64,000 bases of DNA. It comes from Roseibacillus sp. GTDB lineage: Bacteria > Verrucomicrobiota > Verrucomicrobiia > Verrucomicrobiales > Akkermansiaceae. A program made the translations under genes and the position numbers. The DNA lies in contig JAPKFB010000015.1 in NCBI GenBank assembly GCA_028821775.1, positions 1 through 64,000 of the forward strand, written 5' to 3'. The notes below the pieces were generated by a model. The model searched no databases. It had not been told where the DNA came from and saw nothing but the letters and a program-made list of their open reading frames with translations. This document shows positions 61,763 to 64,000 of this stretch, piece by piece. Within the stretch, counting starts at the first letter, position 1; every line of letters starts with the position of its first letter.

Positions 61763-61850
61763 GGACGTGCGCTGAATGCTGCGCCATCTGCTGAGAAGGC
61801 AGACTGAGCGCCTCGATCGCCCCTCAAGATTCCACGCAACACACGATACA

Positions 61851-61884
61851 CTCCCGGAGCGATGAGCTTCCGGGAGATTTTTTT
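61851..61884 (+). terminator. intrinsic terminator of the ECF sigma operon
   Basis: CTCCCGGA (61851-61858) and TCCGGGAG (61869-61876), perfect 8-bp stem, 10-nt loop, followed by ATTTTTTT. Clear rho-independent terminator 88 bp after the membrane-partner gene. Confidence 0.85.
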
Positions 61885-61905
61885 GGAGGGGAGCGCGCTG
61901 AGCGA

Positions 61906-62262
61906 ATGGGAACCCTCGCCTTCACCACTCACTTAGCGCGGGGCAAGTCCAGGGATCTTCAGTTTCTCGGGAGGGTCAATGATTCCGGCGCCTTTGATTC
62001 GGTTGAGATTCTTCCCTTCATCACCGTGGAGGAGATCGGCCTTGAGAGCTGCGCGGTTGTCCATGTTCGGGTGCGAACTCCGGCCACTGGGATCAGCTGG
62101 CAAATCACCTCGTCCATTGATGCCGCCGTTTGGAGTCCCGCGGACCTGGTTCCACTCTCGTCCATCGATCTCGGCGGCGGGATAGTGCTCCGCCGGTTCA
62201 GGATGCCCTTCGTCATTCCCGAGGAGACCATGTGCTCTTCATTCGGGGAGAGGGTCTTCTTG
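61906..62262 (+). pseudogene. remnant of a surface-protein C-terminus
   Basis: After the terminator an open frame contains protein-like stretches (VEEIGLESCAVVHVRVRTPA, SWQITSSIDAAVWSPADLVP, SIDLGGGIVLRRFRMPF) resembling C-terminal beta modules of large secreted verrucomicrobial proteins. There is no clear start, and the frame runs into the opposite-strand argH end. Probably a gene fragment. Hypothetical. Confidence 0.3.
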
Positions 62263-62263
62263 T

Positions 62264-63622
62264 TTAGGCCCCAAGCTGAACCTTCCAGCGTTCGACTTCG
62301 CGGCGGACATTCTCGATCGAGGGAGCGCCGGGATTACTGCGTGCGGCGAGGGCGGACTCGAGATTGAAGATCTCTTTGGTATCCGGTCCGAATTCGTCAG
62401 AGATCGCGCTCAGATCCAATTGGTCGAGGGGCGTGTTGGAATCGTCCGCGGCCGCGACGGCCCTGCCCACCAGTTCGTGGGCATCGCGAAAGGGGACTCC
62501 CTTGCGGACGAGGTAGTCCGCGAGGTCGGTGGCGAGGAGGAGAGGATCACTGGCGGCTTGGCGACAGGTCTCGCGATTGATCACCATGGCGGAGATCATT
62601 TCGGTGTTCACCTCGAGGGCGAGAGTGATCGTTTCGACGGAATCAAAGAGGGGCTCCTTGTCTTCCTGGAGGTCGCGATTGTAGGTGAGGGGCAGGCCCT
62701 TGATGGCAGTGAGAATGGCGACAAGGTTGCCAAAGAGACGTCCGGTTTTTCCGCGGGTGAGTTCGCAGACGTCCGGGTTCTTTTTCTGCGGCATAAGGGA
62801 GGAGCCGGTGGTGTGAGCATCGCTCAAGGTGGCAAATCCGAACTCCGCACTGCACCAGAGGATGAGATCTTCACTGAGTCGCGAGAGATGTCCGCCCAGC
62901 ACGGCGAGGTCGAAGAGGAATTCGGCGAGGTAGTCCCGATCGGCAATGGCGTCCATCGAGTTGGTGGTCACGCCGTCGAAGCCGAGCTCCTGGGCGATCG
63001 CGTGACGGTCCAGGTTGATGGTGGATCCTGCGAGGGCCCCGGAACCGAGGGGACAGATGTTGAGTCGTTTGCGACAGTCCCGGAAGCGCGCCTTGTCGCG
63101 TTCGAGCATTTCGACGTAAGCCAGGAGATGGTGGCCCACGGTGACCGGTTGACCGCGTTGCAAATGAGTGTAACCGGGGACGATGGCGTCGGCATGGGCG
63201 TCCGCTTGGGCGAGGAGTGCCTTTTGGAAGCCGGTCACGAGTGTGAAGAGAGTGTCGAGGGAGGCGCGGCAATAGAGACGGGTGTCGGTGGCGACCTGGT
63301 CGTTGCGTGAGCGGGCAGTGTGGAGTTTGGCTCCGGGGGCGCCGATCTTCCGGGTGAGAGCGGCCTCGATGTTCATGTGGATGTCCTCGAGCTCGATGGA
63401 AAACTCAAAGTCCCCGCTTGCGATCTCCATTTCGATTTCGCGGAGACCGGTTTCGATCTGGGCGAATTCCTTGTCGCTGAGGAGCCCGGCCTTCATCTGA
63501 GCCCGCGCGTGGGCGATGGAGCCCGCGATGTCGTGCGGGTACAAGCGCCAGTCATAGGAGATCGACTCTCCGTAGCGTTGAACGAGGTCAGCAGTCTGCT
63601 GCTGAAAGCGGCCCTTCCACAT
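62264..63622 (-). CDS. argH: ArgH, argininosuccinate lyase
   Basis: 452 residues from the ATG at 63622 (MWKGRFQQQTADLV); the longer frame reaches into repeat B. Family signatures: HTARSRNDQVATDTRL and the catalytic loop GSSLMPQKKNPD; LPLTYNRDLQEDKEPLFDS follows. Cleaves argininosuccinate to arginine and fumarate. Same strand as argC/argJ. Ends beside the fragment at 61906. Confidence 0.95.
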   Translation of the reverse strand: MWKGRFQQQTADLVQRYGESISYDWRLYPHDIAGSIAHARAQMKAGLLSDKEFAQIETGLREIEMEIASGDFEFSIELEDIHMNIEAALTRKIGAPGAKLHTARSRNDQVATDTRLYCRASLDTLFTLVTGFQKALLAQADAHADAIVPGYTHLQRGQPVTVGHHLLAYVEMLERDKARFRDCRKRLNICPLGSGALAGSTINLDRHAIAQELGFDGVTTNSMDAIADRDYLAEFLFDLAVLGGHLSRLSEDLILWCSAEFGFATLSDAHTTGSSLMPQKKNPDVCELTRGKTGRLFGNLVAILTAIKGLPLTYNRDLQEDKEPLFDSVETITLALEVNTEMISAMVINRETCRQAASDPLLLATDLADYLVRKGVPFRDAHELVGRAVAAADDSNTPLDQLDLSAISDEFGPDTKEIFNLESALAARSNPGAPSIENVRREVERWKVQLGA

Positions 63623-63660
63623 GGACGGGAGCTTCAAGGCGGAAGGATCAAGATTCAAGC

Positions 63661-63818
63661 CTAGTAGTCCTTCAACTTTGCTCTGATGGGTCGTCGCTGG
63701 TTGAATGAAGCGCTGTCTGTGCCGGCAGATCACCGAGAATCAGCCGATTCACTCCTCTCCGTCGCCTTGGCAACACTCCCTTCTCTGGTGCGCGTGCCCA
63801 TCATTTCTGCGATTTGAC
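63661..63818. repeat. dispersed repeat B, copy 2
   Basis: Matches 44231-44382 in the same orientation; begins 39 bp upstream of argH and ends exactly where a coding fragment starts. Confidence 0.72.
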
Positions 63819-64000
63819 CCCCTGGGGGGCGGAACTGGAGCAGTGGAAACCTTCGATTTCGACTATGTCATGCTGGACCGCGTCCGCACGATCGGATTGG
63901 CAGAGTTTGATGACGATGGTGCGATGGATGGATGGACGAACGTCGGTAATGGCCACCTCACCAATACGGGCACCAATGCTGCCACGAGCACTTTCATCGC
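63816..64000 (+). other. partial coding-like segment, runs off window
   Basis: Continuous plus-strand frame reading FDPLGGGTGAVETFDFDYVM then LDRVRTIGLAEFDDDG and AMDGWTNVGNGHLTNTGTN. The style (Asp-rich turn, GTGAVETF, DDDGAMDGW) is that of secreted carbohydrate-binding/adhesin modules. No in-frame ATG at a sensible distance and no ribosome site; the 5' side is repeat B. It may be a gene truncated by the repeat, or an exon-like remnant, continuing beyond the window. Confidence 0.4.

Noticed and set aside
61862..61930. ATG at 61862 (MSFREIFLEG) as start of the fragment gene
   Set aside because: It lies inside the terminator stem-loop and the frame stops soon after.

Overview
The window reads as a GC-rich chromosomal segment of a Gram-negative bacterium, most likely of the Verrucomicrobiota. 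The support is the mix of gene families rather than a marker gene: a giant secreted CotH/lamin-tail protein, PVC-type hypothetical families (terpenoid-cyclase-fold protein, membrane-anchored TPR-like protein, ECF sigma factor with a membrane partner), OmpH and TolC-type outer-membrane proteins, and weak Shine-Dalgarno use. There is no rRNA, CRISPR array, phage or intact insertion sequence. The only RNA gene seen is a tRNA-Pro(GGG).

Layout. 0-3.6 kb: envelope-associated hypothetical proteins, one with a long Gly-Glu-Gly-Gln repeat, and an OmpH chaperone. 3.6-10.2 kb: a five-gene operon with every enzymatic step of trans-4-hydroxy-L-proline degradation to 2-oxoglutarate (epimerase, D-hydroxyproline oxidase, deaminase, two aldehyde dehydrogenases). 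10.3-14.1 kb: a YceI lipoprotein, a spermidine-synthase-like methyltransferase, a FetB-type permease and an unknown protein. 14.4-29.5 kb: one uninterrupted minus-strand run of thirteen genes for envelope metal efflux. It holds a CusA/CzcA RND pump with adaptor and channel, a MacAB/Dev-like ABC exporter with its own adaptor and channel, a DUF318-type permease with cysteine pairs, a lipoprotein, and three small secreted His/Cys-rich proteins. 29.9-33.0 kb: arsenate resistance on the plus strand (arsC, arsR, ArsJ-associated GAPDH, arsJ), which exports 1-arseno-3-phosphoglycerate. The two blocks diverge from a 437-bp regulatory gap.

33-44 kb: a secreted esterase, a Nudix enzyme, a metallophosphoesterase, an ABC-2 exporter with an unknown membrane-anchored protein, a lipoprotein, and the 1285-residue CotH protein. 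44-57 kb: a Xer recombinase, MiaB, a Fur/PerR-family regulator followed by sufCBD, an exported beta-propeller, an ABC ATPase, argJ and argC (argH is at 62-63.6 kb), and the tRNA. 57-64 kb: a decayed TRIC channel gene, a small HTH protein, an unusual TatC, and an ECF sigma operon ending in a clear intrinsic terminator.

The most striking observation is miaB. Its reading frame carries an in-frame UGA exactly where the first iron-sulfur cysteine codon should be, and a SECIS-like hairpin with an AGGUU loop follows at suitable distance. This is either a selenocysteine-containing MiaB or a point nonsense mutation. Other observations: two families of dispersed intergenic repeats (A at 39.7 and 44.1 kb; B at 44.2 and 63.7 kb), an inverted-repeat element at 14.1-14.4 kb, a TatC with a 120-residue insert and a 200-residue acidic/histidine tail, a perfect Fur-family-type palindrome before the suf regulator, and a 10-11-bp iterated motif in the metal/arsenic intergenic region.

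All identifications are from reading motifs and family resemblance by eye; no search was run.
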